Of a stretch of 64,000 nt of DNA, positions 34,298-45,340 are shown piece after piece (positions within the stretch are counted from its first letter, which is position 1; each line of letters starts with the position of its first letter). The DNA lies in NCBI RefSeq assembly GCF_900090285.1, contig NZ_LT607754.1:248001-312000 (forward strand). The letters run 5' to 3'. This DNA is from Micromonospora inositola (GTDB lineage Bacteria > Actinomycetota > Actinomycetes > Mycobacteriales > Micromonosporaceae). The notes beneath the pieces were generated by a model. The model had not been told where the DNA came from. It searched no databases and saw only the letters and a program-made list of their open reading frames with translations. Both the position numbers and the translations under genes were made by a program.

Positions 34298-36484
34298 GTG
34301 ACCGAACGCCACCTGCAACCCCTGCTGCACGACCTGGTCGGGGTGGTCCTCGCCCCCACCAGCGCGCTGGGTGACGCGGCCGGCCAGATCCGCCCGCGCG
34401 GTGTCCAGGGCGTCTTCCACGCCGACGCCCGGGTGCTGTCCCGGGCCGAGCTGCGCGTCGACGACCAGGAGCCCGAGGCGCTGACCCGCGGCCAGGTCGA
34501 CGCGCACACCACCCGCTTCGTCGGCCTCACCCGCTGGCTCGGCGACCCCGGACCGGACCCGACCGTCCGGGTGGACCGGGTCCGCCGGGCCCAGTCCACG
34601 GGCCTCAGCGAGGAACTGCACGTCGTCTCCACCGCGACGACCCCGGTGCGCGCCACGGTCAGCGTCGACCTCGGCTGCGACCTGGCCCCGATCGAGGTGG
34701 TCAAGTCCGGCGGCGGCGCCGCGCCGCTCGAGGCGAAGGCCGGCCAGCCCGGGCAGCTCAGCTGGGCCGCCGACGGGATCACCGTGACCGTCACCGGCGA
34801 GGCGGCCCGGGTGGACGCCACCGGCGAGCGGACCACCGCGCCCCGGCTGAGCTGGCCGGTCGACCTCGCCCCCGGCGCGACGGTGACCCTGCGCTGGCGG
34901 CTCACGGTCGACGACCCGAACGCCGTGGTGACCGCCCCCACCGGCCCGGCGAGCTGGTCCGACCCCGAAGTACGCGCCGACGACCGCCGGCTGGTCCGGC
35001 TGGCTGACCGGTCGCTGGCCGACCTGCGCGGGCTGCGGCTGGCCGACCCCGCCCGACCGGCGGACGTCTTCCTCGGCGCCGGCGTGCCCTGGTTCCTCAC
35101 CCTGTTCGGCCGGGACAGCCTGTGGGCCGCCCGGATGATGCTGCCGCTCGGCACCGAACTGGCCGCCGGCACGCTGCGGGTCCTCGCGCGCCGGCAGGGC
35201 ACCCGGGTCGACCCGGCCACCGGCGAGGCCCCCGGCAAGATCCTGCACGAGTTGCGCCGGCACGAGTTCGCCCTCGGCGACGCGGGGCTGCGGCTGCCGC
35301 CGGCGTACTACGGCACGGTCGACGCGACCATGCTCTGGATCAGCCTGCTGCACGACGCCTGGCGCTGGGGTCTCGCCGCCGACCAGGTCGAGCCGCTGCT
35401 GCCGCACCTGGAGGCCGCGCTGGGCTGGCTCGCCGACCACGCCGACGCCGACGGCGACGGCCTGGTCGAGTACGTCGACACCACCGGCCACGGGCTGTCC
35501 AACCAGGGCTGGAAGGACTCGGGCGACGCGGTCCGGTTCCGCGACGGCCGGCTCGCGCAGGCGCCCATCGTGCTGGCCGAGGTGCAGGGGTACGCGTACC
35601 GGGCGGCGGTGGACGGGGCGGCCCTGCTCGACGCGTTCGACCGGCCCGGCGCCGACCGCTGGCGCGGGTACGCCGACCGGCTGGCCGGGAAGTTCCGGGC
35701 CACGTTCTGGGTGGACGGCCGGCACGGCCCCCAGCCGGCCCTGGCCCTAGACCGGGACAAGCGCCCGGTCGACTCACTGACCAGCAACATCGGCCATCTG
35801 CTCGGCACCGGGCTGCTGTCGGCGGACGAGTCGGCGCAGGTGGCGGCGCTGCTCACCAGCGACGCGCTGGCCGGCGGGTTCGGGCTGCGCACCATGTCCA
35901 CCGACGACGCCGGCTTCAGCCCGCTGTCGTACCACTGCGGGTCGATCTGGACGCACGACACCGCGATCGTCCTCGCCGGGCTGGCCCGGGCCGGCTTCGC
36001 CGACGCCGCGCTCGGCCTGGCCGAGGGGCTGCTCGCCGCCGCCGAGGCGTTCGACTACCGGCTGCCCGAGCTGTACGGCGGGGACGACCGCGCGGTGGTC
36101 GGCCGCCCGGTGCCGTACCCGGCGGCCTGCCGGCCGCAGGCCTGGTCGGCGGCGGCCGCGGTCATGCTCCTCCAGGCCGGTGTCGGGCTCTACCCCGACG
36201 TGCCCGCCGGCCGGGTGACGGTACGACCGCTGGCCGGCCCGGAGCTGGGCGCGCTCGCCGTCGACCGGTTCCGCGTCGCCGGCACCCCGGTCGACGTCCA
36301 CGTCGACCGCTCCGGCCACCCGACGGTCACCGGCCTCGCGGCCGGCCTGACCCTGACCGTGGACGCCCGACCGACCGGCGGCCCGGTCCCCTCCCCCCGC
36401 CGGGGTCAGGAGGCCGGCGACAGTTCGGCGACGACCTCGTCGCCCTCCATCGCGCCGGTGGGAACGAAGCCCATGGACTCGTAG
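34298..36484 (+). CDS. Glycogen-debranching-type glycosidase (amylo-alpha-1,6-glucosidase-like)
   Basis: GTG 34298 was chosen because GGAG lies six bases before it and the conserved domain starts at once (HLQPLLHDLVGVVLAPTSALG). An in-frame ATG at 34190 is the alternative. The N-terminal beta domain (glycogen-debranching N-terminal type) is followed by an (alpha/alpha)6 barrel with PWFLTLFGRDSLWAARMML, GLSNQGWKDSGDAVRF and HCGSIWTHDTAIVLAGLARAG. These residues are typical of GH-type enzymes acting on alpha- or beta-linked oligosaccharides. No signal peptide is present, so it acts on imported sugar. Its last 26 codons run antisense over the next gene. Confidence 0.85.
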   Translation: MTERHLQPLLHDLVGVVLAPTSALGDAAGQIRPRGVQGVFHADARVLSRAELRVDDQEPEALTRGQVDAHTTRFVGLTRWLGDPGPDPTVRVDRVRRAQSTGLSEELHVVSTATTPVRATVSVDLGCDLAPIEVVKSGGGAAPLEAKAGQPGQLSWAADGITVTVTGEAARVDATGERTTAPRLSWPVDLAPGATVTLRWRLTVDDPNAVVTAPTGPASWSDPEVRADDRRLVRLADRSLADLRGLRLADPARPADVFLGAGVPWFLTLFGRDSLWAARMMLPLGTELAAGTLRVLARRQGTRVDPATGEAPGKILHELRRHEFALGDAGLRLPPAYYGTVDATMLWISLLHDAWRWGLAADQVEPLLPHLEAALGWLADHADADGDGLVEYVDTTGHGLSNQGWKDSGDAVRFRDGRLAQAPIVLAEVQGYAYRAAVDGAALLDAFDRPGADRWRGYADRLAGKFRATFWVDGRHGPQPALALDRDKRPVDSLTSNIGHLLGTGLLSADESAQVAALLTSDALAGGFGLRTMSTDDAGFSPLSYHCGSIWTHDTAIVLAGLARAGFADAALGLAEGLLAAAEAFDYRLPELYGGDDRAVVGRPVPYPAACRPQAWSAAAAVMLLQAGVGLYPDVPAGRVTVRPLAGPELGALAVDRFRVAGTPVDVHVDRSGHPTVTGLAAGLTLTVDARPTGGPVPSPRRGQEAGDSSATTSSPSIAPVGTKPMDS

Positions 36485-36882
36485 AGGCGGGCGGCGGCGG
36501 TGTTGTCCGGGTGGTACGACAGCCGGACGGGGTGGCCGCCGTCCTGCGCCGCGAGCCAGTCAGCCAGGGTGCGGACGGCGGCCCGCCCCACGCCCCGGTC
36601 CTGCTCCGCGGCGTCGATCACCAGGCCGCCGATCCAGCGGGAGCCGTCGTCGTCCACGCCCCACATGACGTGCCCGACCACCGCCTCGTCGGCGACCACG
36701 GCCAGCGAGGTCCAGACGTCCGAGCGCATGGTCAGCACCAGGTACCGGGCGGCCAGGGCGGGCACCCAGTCCCGCTGGTCGTCGCGGGGAGCGACGTCGG
36801 CGACGGCCCGCCAGTTCCCGTCGTCCACCGACCGCAGGGTGACGTGGCGGCCGGCGCGGTCGCGCAACCCGGCATCGATCAT
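36406..36882 (-). CDS. GNAT-family N-acetyltransferase
   Basis: A 158-residue acetyltransferase with VTLRSVDDGNWRAVADVAP, LVIDAAEQDRGVGRAAVRTL (acetyl-CoA loop) and YHPDNTAAARLYESMGFVPT. It resembles spermidine/aminoglycoside-type small GNATs, but no substrate can be named. It is convergent with the debranching-type gene, and the frames overlap by 79 bases. Confidence 0.88.
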   Translation of the reverse strand: MIDAGLRDRAGRHVTLRSVDDGNWRAVADVAPRDDQRDWVPALAARYLVLTMRSDVWTSLAVVADEAVVGHVMWGVDDDGSRWIGGLVIDAAEQDRGVGRAAVRTLADWLAAQDGGHPVRLSYHPDNTAAARLYESMGFVPTGAMEGDEVVAELSPAS

Positions 36883-36947
36883 CGGAGCAGCCTAGGCGGT
36901 CGCCCGCGCGCGGGCGACCGCTTTCGGCCGGCGCCGCCGGCGGAGAT

Positions 36948-37871
36948 TCAGCCGGCGCGGGCGTCGAGGTACGGCCGGGGGTCGCCCGCGCCCAGGTCGG
37001 TGATGCCGGCGGTGTGCAGGGCGCCGATGGCCAGCGTCCGGCGGACCGCCGCGAAGGTGATCACATGGCCGATGGTGCCGCCCAGGGTGTGGGTGGTCGG
37101 CGGCGTGCAGGTGGTGTCGACGAAGGTGTCGCCGAGGGTGCCGTCGGCCAGCGTCCGCGCGACGAAGGCCCGATAGTCCCGACCGGCCGCCGCGTGCCGG
37201 GCCGCCAGCCCTTCGATCGACTGATCGCTCTCGTCCGGCCAGTCGCCGCCACGCAGCGCCGAGAGCCAGTGCTCCTCCTGGGTCACCATCGCGTTGATCA
37301 GCGAACGGAGGGTGGGCCGGTCGTCGATCGTCTCCACCGAGACGGTGACCGGCCGGTCGAGGATCTCCTCGCCCAGCCCGGCGGCCCGGTCGATGACCGC
37401 GGTCAGGGTCTCGACGTGGTGGTCGACCAGATGCTGCAGCACGTTCATTGGGGTCTCCTGGTGCGCGGCCGGCAGCCGCAGGCCGCCGGGAGGTTGGAAG
37501 TGGACACCACTGGGACAGGGCAGCTCCAGCTCCCGAAAGGTGAGCGGTCGGCGCCGTCGCACGGCGGTGGGAACCCGGCCGTACGCCCGCAGGAACGCGC
37601 GGGTGAACGCCTCGTGCGAGCCGTACCCGGCCTCGACCGCGATGTCCAGGACGGTGCGGTCGGTGGTGATGAGCCGGTGGGCCGCCCGCTCGAGCAGCAG
37701 CCGCCGCCGCAGCGCGCCGGGGGGCTCCCCGGTCGCCGCGGCGATCAGCCGGTCGAAGTGGAACCGGGAGAGATGGGCCCGGGCCGCGAGATCGACCGGG
37801 CTGATCGCCGGGTCGTCGAGACCGGTCTGCACCCAGTCGAGGATGCTGGTCAGCCCGTCCGTCGTGGTCAT
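36948..37871 (-). CDS. AraC-type helix-turn-helix fused to a DinB-like domain
   Basis: The 307-residue protein (ATG 37871) has two parts. Residues about 5-115 are an AraC/XylS DNA-binding domain placed at the N-terminus (LAARAHLSRFHFDRLIAAAT and LDIAVEAGYGSHEAFTRAFL). Residues about 145-300 are a DinB-like four-helix bundle starting NVLQHLVDHHVETLTAVID, with possible metal histidines in DHH, TQEEHW and GTIGHVITF. DinB folds include mycothiol-dependent enzymes. The fusion suggests a stress or ligand-sensing regulator. The arrangement with the DNA-binding domain first is unusual for AraC proteins. Confidence 0.85.
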   Translation of the reverse strand: MTTTDGLTSILDWVQTGLDDPAISPVDLAARAHLSRFHFDRLIAAATGEPPGALRRRLLLERAAHRLITTDRTVLDIAVEAGYGSHEAFTRAFLRAYGRVPTAVRRRRPLTFRELELPCPSGVHFQPPGGLRLPAAHQETPMNVLQHLVDHHVETLTAVIDRAAGLGEEILDRPVTVSVETIDDRPTLRSLINAMVTQEEHWLSALRGGDWPDESDQSIEGLAARHAAAGRDYRAFVARTLADGTLGDTFVDTTCTPPTTHTLGGTIGHVITFAAVRRTLAIGALHTAGITDLGAGDPRPYLDARAG

Positions 37872-37958
37872 GGCTCCAGCGTGCACCGTGGACCCGGTCC
37901 GGTGCTTGATCGCCGTTGCGCACCTGCTGCCCGGCCGCGGCCGGGCAACGGTGCGGAG

Positions 37959-38762
<804 letters not shown>

Positions 38763-38867
38763 TCACCCGCCGGGACCATGCCCGTCCCACGGACGACCAT
38801 GATCGACTCCGGTTGCGGCAACCCGCGACATGCCGCATCCCACCGGCCCGCGGGCCGGGACACGGAG

Positions 38868-40283
38868 TCAGCCGGTGAAGTCGTTCTCCCCGAACGGGCC
38901 GACCACAGCCAGGGACATCGGCCGGCTGAGCAGCTCGGCGGCGAGGGCGTTGACGTCGTCGAGGGTCACCGCGTCGACCCGCGCGAGCAGCTCGTCCACC
39001 GGCATCAGGTCGCCGTAGAGCAGCTCCCCCTTGGCCAGTCGGCTCATCCGCGACCCGGTGTCCTCCAGGCCCAGCACGAAGGAACCCTTCGACATGCCCT
39101 TGCCCCGGGCCAGCTCGTCGGCGGTTATCCCGTCGGCGGCCACCCGGCGCAGCTCGGCGCGGGTCAGCTCCAGCACCTCGTCCACCTTGCCCGGGGCGCA
39201 GCCGGCGTAGACCGCGAAGAGGCCGCTGTCGGCGTACTGGCTGGCGTAGGAGTAGACCGAGTAGGCCAGGCCGCGCCGCTCCCGGATCTCCTGGAACAGC
39301 CGGCTCGACATCCCGCCGCCGAGGACGTTGTTCAGCACGCCGAGGGCGAAGCGTCGCTCGTCGGTGCGGTCGATGCCGGGGCAGCCGAGGATGACGTGCG
39401 CCTGCTCGGTCTCCTTCGGCTCGACCAGGGTGGTGGCCGGCTTCGTGCGTACCGCCGGGGTGGCCGGGCGGTGCGGGGCCGGCGTGGCCGGGTCGGCGTC
39501 CAGCGGGGTGCCGCGCAGGGCCTGGCGGACCAGCTTGACCACGGCGGCGTGGTCGAGGTTGCCGGCCGCGGCGATGACGATCTGCGGCGGGGTGTAGCGA
39601 CGCCGGTAGAAGCTCTGGATCTGCCGCCGGGTCATCGGGGTGACCGTCTCCTCGGTGCCGGAGATCAGCCGGCCGAGAGGATGGTCACCGTAGACGGCCC
39701 GGGCGAACAGGTCGTGCACCTCGTCCCCGGGCTCGTCGTCGTGCATGGCGATCTCTTCGAGGATGACGCCCCGCTCGGTCTCCACGTCGGCCGGTTCCAG
39801 CACCGAGTCGGCGACCGCGTCGCACATCACGTCGATGGCCAGCGGCAGGTCCTCGTCGAGCACCCGGGCGTAGTAGCAGGTGTATTCCTTGGTGGTGAAG
39901 GCGTTGGTCTCGCCGCCCACCGCCTCGATCTCCGAGGAGATCTCCAGCGCGCTCCGCTTCCTGGTGCCCTTGAACAGCAGGTGCTCCAGGAAGTGGGCCG
40001 CGCCGGCCTGCGGCCCGGTCTCGTCGCGGGAGCCGACCGCCACCCAGATGCCGAAGGAGACGCTGCGCATCGCCGGGATCGCCTCGGTCAGCACGCGCAG
40101 ACCGCTGGGCAGCACGGTACGGCGTACCGTGCCACCCAGCGGGTCGTCACTCAGGGTGCGGGTGACCGCCCGGGCCGACCCACCGGCGCGTCCGGGCTGC
40201 GACCCGGTGGCGTGCCGGACGGTGCCGGACGGCGCCACCCCCCGTCGACCCGCAGGAAAAGACGAACGCTGGGCCCGACTCAC
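38868..40283 (-). CDS. M16-family zinc metallopeptidase (processing-peptidase-like)
   Basis: The 471-residue protein has the inverted zinc motif HFLEH (residues 97-101) with a downstream ETERGVILEEIAMHDDEP glutamate. The second, inactive half carries RRGLAYSVYSYASQYADSGL, which lines the cavity in this family. GTG 40283 starts a basic 40-residue extension before the conserved GTVRRTVLPSGLRVL. There is no signal peptide, so it is cytoplasmic. It follows pnp with a terminator between, the usual pnp-M16-dapB order. Confidence 0.93.
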   Translation of the reverse strand: MSRAQRSSFPAGRRGVAPSGTVRHATGSQPGRAGGSARAVTRTLSDDPLGGTVRRTVLPSGLRVLTEAIPAMRSVSFGIWVAVGSRDETGPQAGAAHFLEHLLFKGTRKRSALEISSEIEAVGGETNAFTTKEYTCYYARVLDEDLPLAIDVMCDAVADSVLEPADVETERGVILEEIAMHDDEPGDEVHDLFARAVYGDHPLGRLISGTEETVTPMTRRQIQSFYRRRYTPPQIVIAAAGNLDHAAVVKLVRQALRGTPLDADPATPAPHRPATPAVRTKPATTLVEPKETEQAHVILGCPGIDRTDERRFALGVLNNVLGGGMSSRLFQEIRERRGLAYSVYSYASQYADSGLFAVYAGCAPGKVDEVLELTRAELRRVAADGITADELARGKGMSKGSFVLGLEDTGSRMSRLAKGELLYGDLMPVDELLARVDAVTLDDVNALAAELLSRPMSLAVVGPFGENDFTG

Positions 40284-40332
40284 GGAAACCTGCTCTCACT
40301 TCGACGAGGGGTGGGTGGTGCGGTGTCACAAG

Positions 40333-40367
40333 CCGGCCGGGTGGGGACGACGTCCCCACCCGGCCGG
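40333..40367 (-). terminator. Strong GC hairpin after pnp
   Basis: CCGGCCGGGTGGGGACG (40333) is matched by CGTCCCCACCCGGCCGG (to 40367) around a single A. In practice it forms a 15-bp stem with a small loop. It lies eight bases after the pnp stop. Confidence 0.9.
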
Positions 40368-40374
40368 TCACTGC

Positions 40375-42750
40375 TCAGCTGTGGCGGGTCCGACGGCGCG
40401 GACGCTCGCCGCCCTCGCCACCCTCGCCGCCGCCCGGGCCGCGCTCGCCGCGCTCCGGGCCCCGGCTGCCGCGCTCGCGGTCCCGGTCGCCGCGGTCCCG
40501 CGGGCCACGGTCGCCACCGCGGCCGGCCGGACGCTCGCCACCCTCGGCCTCACCGGCGGCCGGCGCCTCGGCGCCCTCCGGGCGGACCTTGTCCAGGTAG
40601 ATCTTGCCGCGGGCGTCGATATCCGCGATCTCCACCTCGACCCGGTCGCCGACGTTGAGGAAGTCCTCGACCTTTTCGACCCGCTTGCCGTCGCCCACCT
40701 TGGAGATGTGCAGCAGGCCGTCGCGGCCCGGCAGGAGCGAGATGAATGCGCCGAACGCGGCGGTCTTGACCACCGTGCCGAGGAACCGCTCCCCCACCTT
40801 CGGCAAGGTCGGGTTGGCGATGCCGTTGATCCGGTCCACCGCCGCCTGGGCGGACGGGCCGTTGGTGGCGCCGACGTAGATCGTGCCGTCGTCCTCGATG
40901 GAGATCTCGGCGCCGGTCTCGTCCTGGATGGCGTTGATGGTCTGCCCCTTCGGGCCGATCACCATGCCGATCTTGTCCACCGGGATCTTGACGGTGGTGA
41001 CCCGCGGCGCGAACTCCGACATCTCGGCCGGCGCCTCGATGGCCCGCTTCATCACGTCGAGGATGGTCTGCCGAGCCTCGTTCGCCTGCTGCAGCGCGGC
41101 GGCCAGCACGTCCGACGGGATGCCGTTGAGCTTGGTGTCGAGCTGGAGTGCGGTGACGAACTCCGGCGTACCGGCGACCTTGAAGTCCATGTCACCGAAC
41201 GCGTCCTCGGCGCCGAGGATGTCGGTCAGCGTCACGTACTGGGTCTTGCCGTCCACCTCGTCGGAGATGAGACCCATGGCGATGCCGGCGACCGGCGCCT
41301 TCAGCGGCACACCGGCGCTGAGCAGGCCCAGCGTCGAGGCGCAGACCGAACCCATCGAGGTGGAGCCGTTGGAGCCGAGCGCCTCGGAGACCTGCCGGAT
41401 GGCGTACGGGAACTCCTCGCGCGACGGCAGCACCGGGATCAGCGCCCGCTCCGCGAGGGCGCCGTGGCCGATCTCGCGCCGCTTCGGCGAGCCGACCCGA
41501 CCGGTCTCACCGGTCGAGTACGGCGGGAAGTTGTAGTTGTGCATGTAGCGCTTGCGGTTCTCCGGAGAGAGGGTGTCGATCATCTGCTCCATGCGCAGCA
41601 TGTTCAGCGTGGTGACGCCCAGGATCTGGGTCTCGCCCCGCTCGAACAGCGCCGAGCCGTGCACCCGCGGCAGCACGCCGACCTCGGCGGTCAGCGGACG
41701 GATGTCGCGCGGGCCGCGGCCGTCGATGCGGACCTGCTCGCGCAGCACTCGGTTGCGCACCTCGGACTTGGTGAGCGACCGGAAGGCGGCGCTCAACTCC
41801 TTCTCCCGGCCCTCGAAGCGCGGGCCGAGCTCCGCGGCGACCTTGGCCTTGACCCGGTCCAGGGCCTCCTCGCGGTCCGCCTTGCCGGCGATCTTCAGGG
41901 CCTCAGCGACCTCAGCGCGGGTCAGATCGGCCACCGCGTCGTACGCGTCATCCTGGTAGTCCAGGAAGACCGGGAACTCGGCGACCGGCTTGGCGGCCAC
42001 CTCGGCCAGCTCACTCTGCGCGCGGCACAGCTCGCGGATCGCCGGCTTGGCGGCCTCCAGGCCGCTGGCCACGATCTCCTCGGTCGGCGCGGTGGCGCCG
42101 GCCGCGATCAGGGCCACGGCGTGCGGCGTCGCCTCCGCCTCGACCATCATGATCGCGACGTCGCCGTCGGCGAGCGCCCGGCCGGCCACGACCATGTCGA
42201 AGGTGGCCCGGGCCAGCTCCTCCAGGGTCGGGAAGGCGACCCACTGGCCGTCGATGTGCGCGACCCGGGTCGCGCCGATCGGGCCGGAGAAGGGCAGGCC
42301 GGAGAGCTTGGTCGACATCGAGGCGGCGTTGATCGCCACCACGTCGTACGGGTGCTGCGGGTCGAGCGCGAGGATGGTCTCGACGACCTGGACCTCGTTG
42401 CGCAGGCCCTTGACGAACGACGGGCGCAGCGGCCGGTCGATCAGCCGGCAGGTGAGGATGGCGTCCTCGCTGGGGCGACCCTCGCGGCGGAAGAACGAGC
42501 CGGGGATCCGGCCCGCGGCGTACATCCGCTCCTCGACGTCGACGGTCAGCGGGAAGAAGTCGAACTGCTCCTTCGGCTGCTTGCCGGCGGTGGTGGCGGA
42601 GAGGACCACCGTCTCGCCCAGCTGGGCGACGACGGAGCCGGCGGCCTGACGGGCCAGCCGGCCGGTGGAGAAGGTGATCTCACGGGTGCCGAAGGACCCG
42701 TTGTCGATCACAGCGGTGCGGGATTCGGTGCCGAGGTTGGTCTCGGTCAT
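40375..42750 (-). CDS. pnp: Polyribonucleotide nucleotidyltransferase (PNPase)
   Basis: PNPase degrades RNA phosphorolytically and can add 3' tails; in actinobacteria it was also named guanosine pentaphosphate synthetase I. From ATG 42750 the protein has 791 residues. It has two RNase-PH domains ([39 protein letters not shown]), then KH ([20 protein letters not shown]) and S1 ([20 protein letters not shown]) domains. An Arg/Gly/Asp-rich tail with repeated RGDRD-like units ends the protein. It is downstream of rpsO, as in most bacteria. Confidence 0.97.
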   Translation of the reverse strand: MTETNLGTESRTAVIDNGSFGTREITFSTGRLARQAAGSVVAQLGETVVLSATTAGKQPKEQFDFFPLTVDVEERMYAAGRIPGSFFRREGRPSEDAILTCRLIDRPLRPSFVKGLRNEVQVVETILALDPQHPYDVVAINAASMSTKLSGLPFSGPIGATRVAHIDGQWVAFPTLEELARATFDMVVAGRALADGDVAIMMVEAEATPHAVALIAAGATAPTEEIVASGLEAAKPAIRELCRAQSELAEVAAKPVAEFPVFLDYQDDAYDAVADLTRAEVAEALKIAGKADREEALDRVKAKVAAELGPRFEGREKELSAAFRSLTKSEVRNRVLREQVRIDGRGPRDIRPLTAEVGVLPRVHGSALFERGETQILGVTTLNMLRMEQMIDTLSPENRKRYMHNYNFPPYSTGETGRVGSPKRREIGHGALAERALIPVLPSREEFPYAIRQVSEALGSNGSTSMGSVCASTLGLLSAGVPLKAPVAGIAMGLISDEVDGKTQYVTLTDILGAEDAFGDMDFKVAGTPEFVTALQLDTKLNGIPSDVLAAALQQANEARQTILDVMKRAIEAPAEMSEFAPRVTTVKIPVDKIGMVIGPKGQTINAIQDETGAEISIEDDGTIYVGATNGPSAQAAVDRINGIANPTLPKVGERFLGTVVKTAAFGAFISLLPGRDGLLHISKVGDGKRVEKVEDFLNVGDRVEVEIADIDARGKIYLDKVRPEGAEAPAAGEAEGGERPAGRGGDRGPRDRGDRDRERGSRGPERGERGPGGGEGGEGGERPRRRTRHS

Positions 42751-42935
42751 GTGCTGTCGTGCTCCTTCGCGTCGGGGGCCCACGACACGGGAGCTGCTCA
42801 GACGGCCGGTCTTCGATCGAAGCGCCCGGATGGCCGGCATGATGCCGGGGTGCCCGGGGGCCACTACCGGAGACCGGTGCGCTGACCGGCTCCCTCTCGG
42901 GTGGTCGAGCGGCCCTGTTCTTCTGTGGTACCGGA

Positions 42936-42967
42936 ACGGGGGAGCGGCCGTGTGGCCACTCCCCCGT
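42936..42967 (-). terminator. rpsO-pnp intergenic hairpin
   Basis: ACGGGGGAG...GGCC pairs with GGCC...CTCCCCCGT, immediately after the rpsO stop on the minus strand. It is probably the attenuating terminator or processing site often found between these two genes. Confidence 0.8.
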
Positions 42968-42971
42968 CACG

Positions 42972-43241
42972 TCATCGGCGCAGGCCGAGCCGCTCGATGA
43001 GCGACCGGTAGCGGTTGATGTCCTTCTTCTGGACGTAGTTGAGCAGCCGACGGCGACGGCCGACCAGCAGCAGCAGCCCACGGCGGCTGTGGTGGTCGTG
43101 CTTGTGCACCTTCAGGTGCTCGGTGAGCTCGGCGATCCGCTTGGTGAGGACCGCGACCTGCACCTCCGGCGAACCGGTGTCGCCCTCGGCGGTCGCGTAC
43201 TCCGCGCGGATCTTGGCCTTGTCTTCCTGGTCGAGCGCCAT
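42972..43241 (-). CDS. rpsO: 30S ribosomal protein S15
   Basis: An 89-residue, full-length S15 that binds 16S rRNA and helps assemble the platform. [40 protein letters not shown] and [20 protein letters not shown] are canonical. It is preceded by a 195-base gap that must hold its promoter. Confidence 0.99.
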   Translation of the reverse strand: MALDQEDKAKIRAEYATAEGDTGSPEVQVAVLTKRIAELTEHLKVHKHDHHSRRGLLLLVGRRRRLLNYVQKKDINRYRSLIERLGLRR

Positions 43242-43349
43242 GTTCTCCCTGTTTCGATGGGTTGATCACTGATGTCCGTCGTCGGGGTCCGGGGGACCGG
43301 AGACGGACGAACCTCGCACCCGCGGCGTCGTGCAGGCACGCGAGGCCCC

Positions 43350-43367
43350 ACGTCGGTCAGCCGACGT
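43350..43367 (-). terminator. Small hairpin downstream of ribF
   Basis: ACGTCGG and CCGACGT pair around TCAG about 70 bases after the ribF stop. The stem is short, so this is a tentative terminator. Confidence 0.4.
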
Positions 43368-43435
43368 CCCCGCCAGCCTACCAGCTTGAGGCGGGGCCGC
43401 CCGGTGAAGGGCCGCGAGGCGGGACGGCGGGGCGC

Positions 43436-44365
43436 TCAGCCGAGGGCCCGGCGGGTCCGCTCCACGTCCTCGGCGATCTGGGCGACCAGCGGCTCGATCG
43501 AGTCGTACGTCCGCTGTTCGCGCAGATGCGCGACGAAGTCCAGGGCCAGCCGCTCGCCGTACAGGTCACCGGTGAAGTCCAGCGCGTACGCCTCCACCCG
43601 GCGCTCCCGCCCGGAGAAGGTCGGGTTGGTGCCGATCGACACCGCCGCGGCGAGCGGCTCCCGCTGCCCCCGGCGCACCAGCCGGGCGGCGTACACCCCG
43701 TCGGCGGGGATCGCCGCGTACCGGTGGCAGAGCAGGTTGGCGGTCGGGTAACCCAGCTCACGTCCGCGCTGGTCGCCGCGGACCACCACGCCCTCCACCC
43801 GGTGCGGGCGGCCCAGCGCGGCGGCCGCCGCCACCACGTCGCCCGCGTCGACGCAGGAGCGGATGTACGTGGAGGAGAAGACGGTGCCCGCCTCGGCCAC
43901 CAGCGGCCCGGACTCCACCCCGAAGCCGAAGGTCCGGCCGAGCCGCTCCAGCAGGGCCACGTCACCGGCGGCCCGGTGCCCGAACCGGAAGTTGGCGCCG
44001 ACCACGACCAGCGCGGCGTGCAGGTGCTCGACGAGGATGTCGTGCACGAACTCCTCGGCCGGCAGCCGGGAGAACTCCGGAGTGAACGGCACCACGCAGA
44101 GGACGTCGACGCCGAGCGCCTCGATCAGTTCCGCCTTGCGGGCCGGCTCGGTCAGCACGGCCGGGTGCGAGCCGGGGCGGACCACCTCCGCCGGGTGCGG
44201 GTCGAAGGTCACCACCACCGACTTGACGCCCAGCTCGCGGGCGCGCGCCACGGCGTGGCCGATGGTCGCCTGATGCCCCTTGTGCACGCCGTCGAAGACG
44301 CCGATGGTGACGACCGACCGCCCCCAGCCACCGGGCGCTGCCTCGTACCCCCGCCACCGTTGCAT
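43436..44365 (-). CDS. ribF: Bifunctional riboflavin kinase / FAD synthetase
   Basis: RibF makes FMN and then FAD. The N-terminal nucleotidyltransferase domain has TIGVFDGVHKGHQATIG and FTPEFSRLPAEEFVHDI. The C-terminal kinase domain has GYPTANLLC and GVYAARLV with SIGTNPTFSG. It is 309 residues long and follows truB with a 60-base gap, as is common. Confidence 0.97.
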   Translation of the reverse strand: MQRWRGYEAAPGGWGRSVVTIGVFDGVHKGHQATIGHAVARARELGVKSVVVTFDPHPAEVVRPGSHPAVLTEPARKAELIEALGVDVLCVVPFTPEFSRLPAEEFVHDILVEHLHAALVVVGANFRFGHRAAGDVALLERLGRTFGFGVESGPLVAEAGTVFSSTYIRSCVDAGDVVAAAAALGRPHRVEGVVVRGDQRGRELGYPTANLLCHRYAAIPADGVYAARLVRRGQREPLAAAVSIGTNPTFSGRERRVEAYALDFTGDLYGERLALDFVAHLREQRTYDSIEPLVAQIAEDVERTRRALG

Positions 44366-44425
44366 GCCGCTCCTCCCCTGCTGTCCCGCCGGCCGGCGCC
44401 GGCCGGGTGGCTCCGCGCCCGGCCG

Positions 44426-45310
44426 TCAGGCCGGGGCGAGCACGATCTCCGCGCGGGCCCGCCCGTCCCGCTCGCTGACGATAGCGATGAGGCCGCCGTC
44501 CGGGCCGAAGACGGCGTACGGCCCGGTGATGCCGGCCGGGTCCAGCGGCCCGCCGTGGGACAGGATCCGCGCCTCCTCCGGCGTGGCGTCCCGGCGCGGG
44601 AAGTACCGCTCCGCGGCCGCGTCGAGCGGCAGGTTGACCACCTCCGGCGCGCGCTGCTCCAACTCGTCGAGGGTGGCCGCCTCGGCCAGGGTGAAGCCGC
44701 CCACCGCGGTCCGCCGCAGCGCCGTCAGGTGACCACCGACCCCCAGCGCCAGGCCCGCGTCCCGGGCGATGGCCCGGATGTACGTCCCGGACGAGCAGGT
44801 CACGTCCACGTCCACGTCCACCACGTCAGTCTGGTCCCGACGGATCGAGCGGACGTCCAGCCGGGAGATGGTGACCCGGCGGGCCGGCAGCTCGACGCTC
44901 GCCCCCTCGCGGACCCGCTTGTACGCCCGCTCGCCGTTGATCTTGATGGCGCTGACCGCGCTCGGCACCTGGTCGATCTCCCCGGTCAGCGCGGCGAGCG
45001 CGCCGTGCACCGCCTCGTCGGTCACCGTGCCGGCCGGCGTCGTGGCGATCACGTCGCCCTCGGCGTCGTCGGTGACGGTGGCCTGGCCGAGCCGGATCGT
45101 CGCGGTGTAGCTCTTGCCGGCGCCGATCACGTAGGTGAGCAGCCGGGTGGCCCGACCCACCCCGATCACCAGCACGCCGGTGGCCATCGGGTCGAGCGTG
45201 CCCCCGTGCCCCACCCGGCGGGTCCGCGCCAACCGCCGGATCCGCGCCACCACGTCGTGCGACGTCATGCCGCCGGGCTTGTCGACCACGATCAGTCCGT
45301 CTGTGCTCAC
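44426..45310 (-). CDS. truB: tRNA pseudouridine(55) synthase
   Basis: TruB makes pseudouridine 55 in the T-arm of tRNAs. GTG 45310 (VSTDGLIVVDKPGGMTSHDV) gives 294 residues. The catalytic aspartate is in GHGGTLDPMATGVL, and CSSGTYIRAIARDAG is the second motif. It is divergent from a small membrane-protein frame at 45341. Confidence 0.96.
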   Translation of the reverse strand: MSTDGLIVVDKPGGMTSHDVVARIRRLARTRRVGHGGTLDPMATGVLVIGVGRATRLLTYVIGAGKSYTATIRLGQATVTDDAEGDVIATTPAGTVTDEAVHGALAALTGEIDQVPSAVSAIKINGERAYKRVREGASVELPARRVTISRLDVRSIRRDQTDVVDVDVDVTCSSGTYIRAIARDAGLALGVGGHLTALRRTAVGGFTLAEAATLDELEQRAPEVVNLPLDAAAERYFPRRDATPEEARILSHGGPLDPAGITGPYAVFGPDGGLIAIVSERDGRARAEIVLAPA

Positions 45311-45340
45311 GACCGTCAAGCCTGCCAGAGGAGGATTCCG

